Positions 17,627 to 26,482 of a stretch of DNA of 64,000 bases are shown piece by piece. Position 1 is the first letter of the stretch; each line of letters starts with the position of its first letter. The notes below the pieces were generated by a model. That model searched no databases and had not been told where the DNA came from. It saw nothing but the letters and a program-made list of their open reading frames with translations. The DNA is taken from assembly GCF_000024165.1 (NCBI RefSeq), contig NC_013194.1:310001-374000 (forward strand). The letters run 5' to 3'. The translations under genes and the position numbers were made by a program. This DNA is from Accumulibacter phosphatis. GTDB lineage: Bacteria; Pseudomonadota; Gammaproteobacteria; Burkholderiales; Rhodocyclaceae.

Positions 17627-18874
17627 ATGCAGATCTTTACCGTCGGTGGGGCGGTTCGCGACGAACTGCTCGGCCTGCCGGTCAAGGATCGTGACTACGT
17701 GGTCGTCGGGGCGTCCCCCGAAGAGATGCTGGCCAGAGGCTTCCGGCCCGTCGGCAAGGACTTTCCGGTCTTCCTGCACCCGTCCACCCACGAGGAGTAT
17801 GCGCTGGCGCGCACCGAGCGCAAGACCGGGCCTGGCTACCGGGGATTTGCCTTTCGCGCTGCTCCCGAAGTCAGCCTGGCCGAGGACCTGGCGCGTCGCG
17901 ACCTGACCATCAACGCCATAGCGCGCGCCGCCGATGGTTCGCTGCTTGACCCCTACCACGGCATCGACGATCTGTCTCGGCGTGTCCTCCGCCATGTCGG
18001 CCCGGCTTTCGTCGAGGACCCCGTGCGGGTTCTCCGGATCGCCCGCTTCGCCGCCCGCTTCAGCGACTTCGTCGTCGCGCCCGAGACTGTCGCGCTGATG
18101 CGCCTGATGGTCGCCGGCGGCGAGCTCGATCATCTGGTGGCCGAGCGCGTCTGGCAGGAAGTTGCGAGAGGTCTGATGGAAACCCGACCTTCGCGCATGT
18201 TCGAGATCCTGCGCGAATGCGGCGCCCTGGCGCGCCTGCTGCCGGAACTCGACCGTCTCTGGGGCGTCCCCCAGCGCGCCGACTACCATCCCGAAGTGGA
18301 TACCGGCATCCATGTGATGATGGTAATCGATCAGTCCGCACAAAGGAGCTGTGCGCTGCCGGTGCGCTTTGCCGTGCTGGTACACGATCTTGGCAAGGGG
18401 ACAACGCCCGACGGCGATCTGCCGCGTCATCCGGGCCACGAAGAACGCAGCGTCGAACTGGTTGGCCAGGTGTGCGTGCGCCTCAAGGTGCCGGTGGAAT
18501 GTCGCGACCTGGCGGTGCTCGTCGCGCGTCATCACGGCAAGGTCCACCGGGCCGCGGAGCTGGGTGCAGCCGCGATCGTCAGGCTTCTCGAGGCGACCGA
18601 CGCCGTTCGCCGGCCGGGCCGTTTCGAGCAGCTTCTCGAAGCCTGTGCCTGCGACTACCATGGTCGACTCGGTTGGCAGGAGATCGCCTATACGGCGCCG
18701 GCACTGCTGCGCCAGGCCCTGGCGCAGGCTGGTGCCGTCGATGCTGCGGCGATAGTCCGCGGCTGTACCGATCCGGCGAGCATCCCTGCCCGCCTGCATG
18801 AGGCGCGAGTGGCGGCCGTCAGGCAGGGCTTGTCGGCAGGCCTTGCAACGGCTGGGGCGTTGGGTCTGCGCTAG
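17627..18874 (+). CDS. cca: CCA-adding tRNA nucleotidyltransferase (multifunctional)
   Basis: Adds or repairs the CCA end of tRNA without a template. It has 415 residues. The N-terminal nucleotidyltransferase domain has VGGAVRDELLG and the metal-binding pair in KDRDYVVVG. RRDLTINAIA and the B/A-determining block follow (EDPVRVLRIARFAARF). A C-terminal HD phosphohydrolase domain (VLVHDLGKGTTP, with a later HH in VARHHGKVHR) marks the E. coli-like multifunctional form. Its stop codon overlaps that of midA in the palindrome CTAG at 18871-18874. Confidence 0.96.
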   Translation: MQIFTVGGAVRDELLGLPVKDRDYVVVGASPEEMLARGFRPVGKDFPVFLHPSTHEEYALARTERKTGPGYRGFAFRAAPEVSLAEDLARRDLTINAIARAADGSLLDPYHGIDDLSRRVLRHVGPAFVEDPVRVLRIARFAARFSDFVVAPETVALMRLMVAGGELDHLVAERVWQEVARGLMETRPSRMFEILRECGALARLLPELDRLWGVPQRADYHPEVDTGIHVMMVIDQSAQRSCALPVRFAVLVHDLGKGTTPDGDLPRHPGHEERSVELVGQVCVRLKVPVECRDLAVLVARHHGKVHRAAELGAAAIVRLLEATDAVRRPGRFEQLLEACACDYHGRLGWQEIAYTAPALLRQALAQAGAVDAAAIVRGCTDPASIPARLHEARVAAVRQGLSAGLATAGALGLR

Positions 18875-20055
18875 AGCGTGGCGCTGCGGTCACCGGTAGC
18901 GAAGCCCAGCAGCGGTTGGCTGATGCCCTTGCCGAGGGCGATTACCTTGAAGATCTCTCCCATTTCGGCCGGTGAGACCAGTTTCTGTACGGCGTTGGCC
19001 AGAGGCAGGTAGCGCAGCGCGTCGCCAACAGGCGTGCGCGACAGGATTTCGGTCAAGCCGCAGTTGAAGAGGAAGCTCGACTGCGTGGTGTAGCCGAGCA
19101 GCTCCAGGCCCGCCTGGCAGCCGGCCTCGACGATTCCCGTGAAGTCGACGTGCGTCGTGATGTCTTGCAGACCGGGTAGGTAAAACGGGTCCGTGTGGGA
19201 ACGGTGGCGGTAATGGCACATCAGGGTTCCCGCGCTGCGTTGCGGATGGTAATACTCGTGCCGTGGGAAACCGTAGTCGATCAGGAGCAGCGCTCCTTGT
19301 CCGAGTATGCCTGCCCACTCCGTAATCCAGGCCGGCGCGGTCAACGAGATTTCACTCAGGTAGCCGGGTGCAATCTCGCATTCGCCGGCCAGTACCTTGG
19401 CGCGCCCGAGCAGCGGGCCGCTTGCCGGGCGGTCCCGCCAGACGAAGCGCCCTTCGTCAACGCCGACGCCACGTTCGGCGATGTGCGTCGGACCCCAGAG
19501 CACAAGGTGCGCAGGCATGGCGTCGAGGACTTCATTGGCCAGCACGAGGCCGTCGAAGCGTTCCGGCAGGCGCTCCAGCCAGCGCACGCGTGGCAGCAGG
19601 TGCGGGGTGCGGCGAGCGAGGGTTGCCTGTTGTCTCGCCCGCAGTTCGCCGGACAGGTCGAGAATGGCGTAGCTGTCGGGTAGCGCGCCACGCCGTTCGA
19701 GTTCGAGCAGAAGGTCGGCCGCGAACTCGCCGGTTCCGGCTCCAACCTCGATTATTCGTGGCGCGCTGAGTACGAGGATCTGTGCAGCCTGGGCCCCTAG
19801 CGTCTGAGCAAAAGCCGGGCAGATCTCGGGGGCCGTCACGAAGTCTCCCGCCGGGCCGAATTTGTGCGCGCCGCCGGAATAGTAGCCCATGCCTGGTGCG
19901 TAGAGAGCCAGACTCATGAACCGATCGAAACCGATCCAGCCGTCGCCAGCGGCGATCTCGGTCGAGATGTGCTGGCTGAGGGCGCGGCTGAAAGCGAGTC
20001 CGTCGGCTGTCGGCAGGGGCAACGATAGCGCGGCCTGGCTGGCGTGGCTCAGCAT
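18871..20055 (-). CDS. SAM-dependent methyltransferase, MidA/NDUFAF7 family
   Basis: Class I methyltransferase-like protein of 394 residues. The family hallmarks are GDGWIGFDRFMSLALYAPGMG, GPAGDFVTAPEICPAF (ahead of the SAM fold), IIEVGAGTGEFAADLL (SAM-binding glycine motif), LANEVLDAMP, and the late LLIDYGFPRHEYYHPQR. Eukaryotic relatives methylate an arginine of complex I subunit NDUFS2; the bacterial substrate is not established. It ends in a 4-base overlap with cca on the other strand and follows the unknown gene at 20116-20964 in the same direction. Confidence 0.9.
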   Translation of the reverse strand: MLSHASQAALSLPLPTADGLAFSRALSQHISTEIAAGDGWIGFDRFMSLALYAPGMGYYSGGAHKFGPAGDFVTAPEICPAFAQTLGAQAAQILVLSAPRIIEVGAGTGEFAADLLLELERRGALPDSYAILDLSGELRARQQATLARRTPHLLPRVRWLERLPERFDGLVLANEVLDAMPAHLVLWGPTHIAERGVGVDEGRFVWRDRPASGPLLGRAKVLAGECEIAPGYLSEISLTAPAWITEWAGILGQGALLLIDYGFPRHEYYHPQRSAGTLMCHYRHRSHTDPFYLPGLQDITTHVDFTGIVEAGCQAGLELLGYTTQSSFLFNCGLTEILSRTPVGDALRYLPLANAVQKLVSPAEMGEIFKVIALGKGISQPLLGFATGDRSATL

Positions 20056-20115
20056 GGCGCGGGCGAAGCAGCCTGACTTCCGGTGCGGCGGCTTGGCGGC
20101 GTTGCCGATCGCCGG

Positions 20116-20964
20116 TCAGTCCTCGCAGCGTTCAAAACGGATCTGTCCGTACAGTTCGGGGTGCGTGTTCGCCAGCCAACGCTCGGCCTCGGACTCCGCG
20201 CGCTCCCAGGTCGCGGCGCGCAGGGTCACGAAGATCTGGCTGCCGTCGGCCTCCGGCCACTCGAGAGTGTAGCTGTGGAAGCCGCTGCGTCCCTCCAGGT
20301 GGATCGTGCGCGTCGACGTCGGCGGCTCACGACACAGCTCGGCAGTCGCGGCACCACTTACGCAGAGGCGGTAGGTCGGCCCCTTCCCTTGATGCTGGAC
20401 GACGTATTCCTGACCGTCCACCACCTCCTCGATGACGTCCCATTCGGCACAGCCTTCGATGATCGCACCGAGTGGCGGGCCGACCCCGTCGCGAATTACC
20501 TCGGCGGTGACCGCATGGGTTTGTCCGTTGTCGTCGAGCAGCGCATGCCACGGCAGGCCTTGGCGGGTGGGCGGTGGGAAAGGCAAGGCGTGCTTGCCCT
20601 GGCGAATGCGGGCGAACAGTGAGGATTTTCGGATGTCTTCCAGATCGATGCTCGGGAAGGCCGAGCGCGGCTGCGAGCGAAAGCTTCCGGCTCCCATGTA
20701 GCCGACATCCCAGAGTGTGCGCAGCCACTCGGCGGTGTCGATGGCGACCTGCACCAGGCGGTCGTCGAGTTCATCGCCGCTTGGCTGGGCCTCGCGCGGC
20801 GCGCTGACTTGCTGCGCCTGCAATTCGGTCTCGTGCGTGCGTGCGCGCAACACTTCCTGAAACAGGCGCCCTACCCATTCGGCCTCGGTTGCCGGAAGCT
20901 GCGCGGCGCGTTCGGCCAGGTCCATCAGTTCGTCGGCGTCGAGTGGCTGGTCCGGCTTGCTCAT
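20116..20964 (-). CDS. Conserved-looking hypothetical protein, 282 residues
   Basis: I do not recognise this protein. It starts at ATG 20964 with a good AGGGAGA ribosome binding site. Residues 1-60 are acidic and helical with coiled-coil tendency (DADELMDLAERAAQLPATEA). The middle has a well-formed segment SIDLEDIRKSSLFARIRQGK, and the C-terminal half is beta-rich with alternating hydrophobics (TIHLEGRSGFHSYTLEWPEA). It ends in FERCED. There is no signal peptide or membrane helix. Codon use is like that of its neighbours, and the gene lies upstream of midA in the same direction, so it is probably real and chromosomal. No function is proposed. Confidence 0.7.
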   Translation of the reverse strand: MSKPDQPLDADELMDLAERAAQLPATEAEWVGRLFQEVLRARTHETELQAQQVSAPREAQPSGDELDDRLVQVAIDTAEWLRTLWDVGYMGAGSFRSQPRSAFPSIDLEDIRKSSLFARIRQGKHALPFPPPTRQGLPWHALLDDNGQTHAVTAEVIRDGVGPPLGAIIEGCAEWDVIEEVVDGQEYVVQHQGKGPTYRLCVSGAATAELCREPPTSTRTIHLEGRSGFHSYTLEWPEADGSQIFVTLRAATWERAESEAERWLANTHPELYGQIRFERCED

Positions 20965-21098
20965 GAACGATCTCCCTGTTGTCGCTGTTGTCGATTCCCC
21001 TGTCAGTTTACTGCGCTGGCGGCCGAAAGAACTGTTTTTCCCCGAGTCGGTGGCAGGAATCCGTTAAAATCAGCGCTGGTGCTGGCCTGGAACTTGCG

Positions 21099-21836
21099 AT
21101 GGAGGGGAAAACGATATTGGTGACCGGCGCCGCCAGGCGGCTCGGCTCGGCGGTCGCGCGCGAGATGCACACTGCCGGAGCGCGGGTCATGCTGCACTAC
21201 CGGAAGGCTTCCGGAGAAGCCGAGGCGCTGGTGGCCGAACTGAATGCGCTCAGGCCCGATTCGGCGGCTTGCGTGCAAGCGGATCTGCTGGCCATCGACA
21301 CCTTGCCGCAACTGGTGGCCGATACCGTCGCGCGTTTCGGTAGCCTCGATGCGTTGGTCAACAATGCCTCGAGTTTTTTTTCGACGCGCTTCGGCAGCAT
21401 TGATCCGGCAGCCTGGGATGACCTCGTGGGTACCAACTTCAAGGCACCGTTGTTTCTGACCCAGGCGGCAGCTCCGCACCTGTTGGCCGCCCACGGCGCC
21501 GTGGTCAACATTACCGACATTCATGCGGAACGACCGCTCGCGGGCTATTCCCTGTATTGCGCAGCCAAGGCCGCCCTGCTGGGACTGACGCGTGCGCTGG
21601 CAATCGAACTGGCGCCGCGAGTGCGGGTAAACGCCGTTGCCCCGGGGCCGATCCTGTGGCCCGAGACGGGCGCTTTCGATAGTGCGGCGCGCGCGGAGAT
21701 CGTCGCGCACACCTTGTTGCAGCGTCCCGGTTCCCCTCAGGACATTGCCCGAGCGGTCCGCTACCTGCTTGTCGATGCCGTCTACGTGACTGGCCAGGTG
21801 ATCAACGTCGATGGCGGTCGCACCGCGCATCTCTGA
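21099..21836 (+). CDS. Pteridine-reductase-like short-chain dehydrogenase
   Basis: NADPH-dependent SDR of 245 residues, likely reducing dihydro- or biopterins (FolM/PTR1 type). The cofactor motif is TGAARRLGSAVA, with the arginine pair typical of pteridine reductases rather than the usual TGxxxGIG. NNASSFF is the structural NNAG equivalent, and YSLYCAAKAALLGL carries the catalytic Tyr and Lys. RVNAVAPGPILWPE and YVTGQVINVDGGR close the fold. The ATG at 21099 places the Rossmann strand at residue 4. A TAAAAT at 21065-21070 is a plausible -10. ttcA follows after 26 bases. Confidence 0.9.
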   Translation: MEGKTILVTGAARRLGSAVAREMHTAGARVMLHYRKASGEAEALVAELNALRPDSAACVQADLLAIDTLPQLVADTVARFGSLDALVNNASSFFSTRFGSIDPAAWDDLVGTNFKAPLFLTQAAAPHLLAAHGAVVNITDIHAERPLAGYSLYCAAKAALLGLTRALAIELAPRVRVNAVAPGPILWPETGAFDSAARAEIVAHTLLQRPGSPQDIARAVRYLLVDAVYVTGQVINVDGGRTAHL

Positions 21837-21862
21837 CCCGTCATTCGTTTGAGAGGAACCCG

Positions 21863-22747
21863 GTGCAACTGTCGAACACCCTGCTGCGTCTGAAGAAGCG
21901 CCTTGAGAGCAACGTCGGCAAGGCGATCGCCGACTACGGGATGATCGAGGACGGCGATACCGTCCTCGTGTGCGTGTCCGGCGGCAAAGATTCGCACACC
22001 CTGCTGTCGCTGCTGATCGCCTTGCGTGAGCGCGCCCCAGTGAATTTTCGCGTCATTGCGATGAATCTCGACCAGAAGCAGCCAGGTTTTCCGGCCGAGG
22101 TGTTGCCCGACTATCTGGCGAAGATCGGTGTCGACTACCGCATCGTCGAGCAGGACACGTACGCCGTGGTCAAGGACAAGATTCCGGAGGGCAAGACGAC
22201 GTGCTCTCTCTGTTCCCGGCTGCGTCGCGGCGTCATTTACCGTACCGCGAAAGAGCTTGGCGCCAACAAGATAGCACTCGGTCATCATCGCGATGACATT
22301 GTCCATACCCTGTTCCTGAATCTGTTCTTCGGCGGGCAACTCAAGGCGATGCCGCCCAAGCTGCGCACCGACGACGGCTGTCATGTCGTCATCCGGCCGC
22401 TCGCCTATTGTCGTGAGAGCGACATCGCCCGCTTCGCGCGCGGCATGGAGTATCCGATCATTCCCTGCAACCTCTGCGGCTCGCAGGACAATCTGCAGCG
22501 CCAGAAGATCCGCGAGATGATGGCCGACTGGGACCAGCGTTATCCGGGACGCACGGATGTCGTGTTTTCGGCGCTGCAGAAGGTTGTCCCCTCACACCTT
22601 GCCGACCAGACCCTGTTCGACTTCAAGGGCCTGCGCGTCGGCGGTGAAACGGTGCCGGCTGCCGCCGATGCACTCTTCGACGCGCCATGGTTCGGCACGC
22701 CGCCGCACACGTCGCACGTTTTTCCGCTGCAGGTGGCGAAAGCATGA
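21863..22747 (+). CDS. ttcA: tRNA 2-thiocytidine(32) synthetase
   Basis: Thiolates cytidine 32 of tRNA using ATP and a [4Fe-4S] cluster. It has 294 residues. The PP-loop CVSGGKDSHTLL is at residues about 37-48, and the two CxxC pairs are in TTCSLCSRLRRG and IPCNLCGSQDNLQRQK. LGHHRDDIVHTLFLN is also typical. The start is GTG 21863, with GAGAGGA seven bases upstream. It probably shares a transcript with the SDR gene ahead of it. Confidence 0.96.
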   Translation: MQLSNTLLRLKKRLESNVGKAIADYGMIEDGDTVLVCVSGGKDSHTLLSLLIALRERAPVNFRVIAMNLDQKQPGFPAEVLPDYLAKIGVDYRIVEQDTYAVVKDKIPEGKTTCSLCSRLRRGVIYRTAKELGANKIALGHHRDDIVHTLFLNLFFGGQLKAMPPKLRTDDGCHVVIRPLAYCRESDIARFARGMEYPIIPCNLCGSQDNLQRQKIREMMADWDQRYPGRTDVVFSALQKVVPSHLADQTLFDFKGLRVGGETVPAAADALFDAPWFGTPPHTSHVFPLQVAKA

Positions 22748-22817
22748 GCAGAATGCTCGGGCCTACGCGTCATGGGTGGTGGCACGACCGGCAAACGCAA
22801 CACGGGGAGTCGGCTTC

Positions 22818-23708
22818 ATGAGCAGTGAGGAAGGGATGCTGTCGGCACTGTTCGTCAGCGTGTCGGGGAGTGCCCGTCTGTTCGACAAACTTGGCGGCGC
22901 CGAGGCCTTGCACGCCGTCGACCGTTGCATGAAGCGAGTCTTGCGGGGTGTCGATGGCTTTCGCGGGCGAATCGTGCGAACTACCCGCGATGACATCACG
23001 GCACTCTTCGAGCATGCCGACGATGCCTGCCAGGCGGCGATTGCCATGCAGAGACGGATAGCCGACTTGCCGCCGGTTTCCGGCGTCAAGCTGGCTATCC
23101 GTGCCGGCTTTCACCACGGCGAGGTGATCGGCGAGGGCGTCGGCGGTTGCGTCAATACGGCAGAGTGTCTGGCGGGACTGGCCAAGCCAGGGCAGGTCCT
23201 GGCCACCGCGGAAACGCAGGCCCTGTTGTCTGTGCCGCTGCAGTCGTCGACGCGCTGTTTGGACTCCTTGTCGGTCAAGGGGCAGTTTACCGACCAGCGG
23301 GTCTTTGAAGTGCTCTGGCTGGAGCCCCGGAACCCGGGCTATCGGGCGATCGTCGAGTCCGCAGCGGAGGCGCCGAGCGAGAGGGATCCGCGGCTTTGTC
23401 TACGCTACGCGGGGCAGGTCAAGCTGCTCGACCGGATCCGGCCGAAGTTGCTCATGGGTCGCGACTCCGGCTGCGACGTCACCGTCCGCGATCGGCGCGC
23501 TTCCCGTCATCACGCAAGAATCGAGCGACGAGGCGACTTCTTCGTCCTCAGTGATCTGAGCACCAATGGCACCTTCGTGACCATCAGCGGCGGGCCCGAG
23601 TTGCTGGTTCGGCGCGAGGAGTTCGTTCTTCGCGGTAGCGGCATCATTTCCTTCGCCGCCTCGGCGAGCAGTCCCGGGGCCGACATCGCCGAGTTCGAGT
23701 ATCTCTGA
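22818..23708 (+). CDS. Degenerate adenylate-cyclase-homology domain plus FHA domain protein
   Basis: Two-domain signalling protein of 296 residues with no membrane segment. Residues about 5-160 have the class III nucleotidyl cyclase fold pattern, but the first metal Asp of the FxDIxG motif is Ser (FVSVSGSARLFD) and the AAR arginine is missing (VNTAECLAGLA), so catalysis is unlikely. Residues about 205-290 form an FHA domain with the full phosphothreonine-binding set: LLMGRDSGCDVTV, ASRHHARI and SDLSTNGTFV. The start is ATG 22818, following GGGGAG. A role as a phosphoprotein-reading partner, perhaps with a Ser/Thr kinase encoded elsewhere, is inference. Confidence 0.85.
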   Translation: MSSEEGMLSALFVSVSGSARLFDKLGGAEALHAVDRCMKRVLRGVDGFRGRIVRTTRDDITALFEHADDACQAAIAMQRRIADLPPVSGVKLAIRAGFHHGEVIGEGVGGCVNTAECLAGLAKPGQVLATAETQALLSVPLQSSTRCLDSLSVKGQFTDQRVFEVLWLEPRNPGYRAIVESAAEAPSERDPRLCLRYAGQVKLLDRIRPKLLMGRDSGCDVTVRDRRASRHHARIERRGDFFVLSDLSTNGTFVTISGGPELLVRREEFVLRGSGIISFAASASSPGADIAEFEYL

Positions 23709-23805
23709 GCCGCCGCAGCGGCGAATTCGGCCAGCGTGGTCTATCGCGTCGGAGGTGGCGTCCGAATCGCCGGCAAGGGACGTTCGTGTGCCCGCAGGGG
23801 TCTCC

Positions 23806-24513
23806 TCATGAAGGCAGGGCGCGCGCGAGTGTCAGCAGAGTGACCTCCACGGCACCATGCAGTTTCACGGTTCGCGCCAGTTCGTTCAGCGAGGCGCCGG
23901 TGGTCATCACGTCATCGACAAGCACCAGCCGCTTGCCGGTCAGGTCCGTCGCACAGTGGAAGGCGCCGCGGACGTTCCCGGCGCGTTCGCGCCAAGGCAG
24001 GTCGGCTTGCGTGGCCGTTTGCCGGATGCGGGTGCAGGTTCGGGCGTCGATCGGAATCCGGCTGCATCGGCTGACTGCGCGTGCCAGTTCGAGCGCCTGA
24101 TTGAAGCCCCTTTCGCGAAGTCGCAGCCGATGCAGCGGCATGGGGACGATCAGGTCGGCGTGGAAGTCCTTTGCCAGCTCGGCAAGCCGACTGCCGAACC
24201 AGGCGCCGAGCGCCAGGCGATGGCCGTACTTGAAAGCCTGCACCAGCTTGTCGATCGGGAAAGCGTAGCGGTAGACGGCGAGGGTGGCATCGTAGTGCGG
24301 CGGTGCCGTCAGGCATCGGCCGCAGACACTGCCACCCGGAGTCGGCAAGGCACAGAGCGGACAGCGCGTCGCCGGAAGCCGCGGCAGATCCGTCGCACAG
24401 GCCGGGCAGAGCAGGGTCGTGCCGCTGGCCGCACCACACAACAGGCAGTCCTGCGGCAGAAGTCGCTTGCACGATCTGCGGACCAGCTCAGCGCTTTGAG
24501 TTAAGATTGTCAT
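23806..24513 (-). CDS. comF: ComF-family phosphoribosyltransferase-like protein
   Basis: 235 residues. The N-terminal zinc-ribbon-like part has four CxxC pairs (QDCLLCGA, LCPACAT, RCPLCALP, VCGRCLT). The C-terminal phosphoribosyltransferase domain has the PRPP loop LVLVDDVMTTGAS and LRERGFNQALELARA. ComF proteins are linked to DNA uptake or utilisation (ComF/GntX); the biochemical activity is not known. It diverges from bioB with 66 bases between the start codons, and in many proteobacteria comF neighbours biotin genes. Confidence 0.93.
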   Translation of the reverse strand: MTILTQSAELVRRSCKRLLPQDCLLCGAASGTTLLCPACATDLPRLPATRCPLCALPTPGGSVCGRCLTAPPHYDATLAVYRYAFPIDKLVQAFKYGHRLALGAWFGSRLAELAKDFHADLIVPMPLHRLRLRERGFNQALELARAVSRCSRIPIDARTCTRIRQTATQADLPWRERAGNVRGAFHCATDLTGKRLVLVDDVMTTGASLNELARTVKLHGAVEVTLLTLARALPS

Positions 24514-24579
24514 CCTTGAAGTGCTCGCAAACCATCCCTGCCGACGGGCTCTACATTATCCCACCCATAGGTCTAGTTC

Positions 24580-25569
24580 ATGAACGCCATTCCGCAAGCC
24601 GCCACCCTCGCCCAAGACTGTTCCCCGACAACGCACAGCGCCCGCTGGACCGTCGCGGAAGTCGAGGCGCTGTACCAACTTCCACTGATGGATCTGATCT
24701 ACCGCGCCCAGCAGGTTCATCGTGAAAACTTCGACGCCAACGCGATTCAGCGTTCGACGCTTCTTTCGGTCAAGACCGGTGGTTGTTCCGAGGATTGCGG
24801 CTATTGCTCGCAAGCCGCACGTTACACCACCGGGACCGAGCGCGAGGCACTGCTGCCGCTCGACGAAGTCATCGCTGCCGCTCAGGCAGCCAAGGACAAG
24901 GGCGCCTCGCGCTTCTGCATGGGCGCCGCCTGGCGTGGTCCGAAGGACAAGGACCTCGCCAAGGTCACCGAGATGATCCGGGCAGTCAAGGGGCTCGGTC
25001 TGCAGACCTGCGTGACCCTGGGCATGCTCAAGGAGGGTCAGGCCGACGAACTCAAGGAGGCCGGGCTCGACTACTACAACCACAACCTCGATACCGATGC
25101 CTCGTTCTACGGGCAGGTGATCACCACCCACAAGCATGCGGACCGCATCGACACGCTCGGCCAGGTACGCGAGGCCGGCCTCAAGGTCTGCTCGGGGGGA
25201 ATCATCGGCATGGGCGAGTCGCGGCGCAACCGGGCGGCCCTGATCGTCCAGTTGGCCAACCTCAATCCGCCACCGGAATCGGTCCCGATCAACAACCTGG
25301 TGCCGATTCCGGGCACGCCGATGGCTGCACTCGCGCCGATCGACAACTTCGAGTTCGTGCGCACCATTGCCGCCGCCCGCATCACCATGCCGGCGAGCTT
25401 CGTGCGCCTGTCCGCCGGTCGTCAGGCGATGGCCGAAGAACTGCAGGCGCTTTGTTTTCTGGCCGGTGCGAATTCGATCTTCTACGGCGACAAACTGTTG
25501 ACTACCGGTAATCCGGAAGCCGATCGCGATGAAGCGCTGTTCGAGAAGCTTGGGCTGCGGCCGATCTAG
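24580..25569 (+). CDS. bioB: Biotin synthase
   Basis: Radical SAM enzyme inserting sulfur into dethiobiotin. It has 329 residues. The SAM-cluster motif is GGCSEDCGYCSQ (CxxxCxxC). CMGAAWRGP, YYNHNLDTD, CSGGIIGMGES, and the late RLSAGRQAM with the unusual Arg ligand of the [2Fe-2S] cluster are all present. The start is ATG 24580. TACATTAT around 24552-24559 may hold the -10. It is followed by bioC after 6 bases. bioA, bioD and bioF are not in the window. Confidence 0.97.
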   Translation: MNAIPQAATLAQDCSPTTHSARWTVAEVEALYQLPLMDLIYRAQQVHRENFDANAIQRSTLLSVKTGGCSEDCGYCSQAARYTTGTEREALLPLDEVIAAAQAAKDKGASRFCMGAAWRGPKDKDLAKVTEMIRAVKGLGLQTCVTLGMLKEGQADELKEAGLDYYNHNLDTDASFYGQVITTHKHADRIDTLGQVREAGLKVCSGGIIGMGESRRNRAALIVQLANLNPPPESVPINNLVPIPGTPMAALAPIDNFEFVRTIAAARITMPASFVRLSAGRQAMAEELQALCFLAGANSIFYGDKLLTTGNPEADRDEALFEKLGLRPI

Positions 25570-25575
25570 TTGCTG

Positions 25576-26463
25576 ATGAACGCACCGGCGCAGTTCGTTG
25601 ATCGGCGCCAGGTGCGGCGCAACTTTGCGCGCGCGGCAGCGAGCTACGACGAAGCAGCGGTGCTGCAGCGCGAGATCGGCAAGCGCATGCTGGAGCGGCT
25701 CGATTACGTACGCATCGAGCCGCAACGGGTGCTCGATCTCGGTTGCGGAACGGGTGCCAGCCTCACGGCCCTGCACGAACGCTACCCCGGCGCCCTCGTC
25801 ATCGGCGCCGACCCCTGCCTGCCGATGCTGCGTGTGGGCCAGCGCCAGCACTCGCGCTTGCGCTGGTTGCTGCCCTTCCTGAGGAGCCATCGGTCGCCGC
25901 TACTGGCTGCCGAAGCGAGCGCACTGCCGCTGCCAGCGCAGTCGATCGGTCTGCTGTGGTCGAACCTGATGCTGCACTGGCTCGACGACCCGCTGCCGGC
26001 ATTTCGCGAGGCAAATCGCCTGCTCGAAGTTGGCGGCCTGCTGATGTTCTCGACATTCGGACCCGATACGCTCAAGGAACTGCGTGCGAGCTTCGGCGAT
26101 GGCTATGTTCATACGCAGCGCTTCACCGACATGCATGATTATGGCGACATGCTGGTTGAATGTGGATTCACGGATCCGGTGATGGATGCGGAGGTGCTGA
26201 CGATGACCTACGCGCGTCTTGACGACCTGCTCGCCGATCTGCGCCGGAGTGGTTCGGCGTGCGCGATGCAGGCGCGCCGCCGCGGCCTGACCGGGCGCTC
26301 GACGTGGGCCGCGACGCGCGCTGCGTACGCGCAGTGCGCTCGCGAGGGTCGCCTGCCGGCGACCTACGAGGTGATCTACGGGCACGCGTGGAAATCCCAG
26401 CCACGCAAGATGGCCGACGGGCGAACCATTGTCCGTTTCGATCCGCACCAGCGACTTCGCTGA
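25576..26463 (+). CDS. bioC: Malonyl-ACP O-methyltransferase
   Basis: Methylates malonyl-ACP to start pimelate synthesis through the fatty acid pathway. It has 295 residues. The N-terminal BioC pattern is RRNFARAAASYDEAAVLQREI; the SAM motif VLDLGCGTGASLTAL is near residue 54, with IGADPCLPML as motif II and LWSNLMLHWLDDPLPAFRE after it. ATG 25576 is preferred over TTG 25570, which directly follows the bioB stop; translation is probably coupled to bioB. The stop is 19 bases from the end of the convergent ilvN. Confidence 0.92.
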   Translation: MNAPAQFVDRRQVRRNFARAAASYDEAAVLQREIGKRMLERLDYVRIEPQRVLDLGCGTGASLTALHERYPGALVIGADPCLPMLRVGQRQHSRLRWLLPFLRSHRSPLLAAEASALPLPAQSIGLLWSNLMLHWLDDPLPAFREANRLLEVGGLLMFSTFGPDTLKELRASFGDGYVHTQRFTDMHDYGDMLVECGFTDPVMDAEVLTMTYARLDDLLADLRRSGSACAMQARRRGLTGRSTWAATRAAYAQCAREGRLPATYEVIYGHAWKSQPRKMADGRTIVRFDPHQRLR

Positions 26464-26482
26464 TGCGGTAGCCACTCGGCAG

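Noticed and set aside
24556..25890. Open frame antisense to bioB and bioC
   Set aside because: It covers two well-supported genes and shows no family features.
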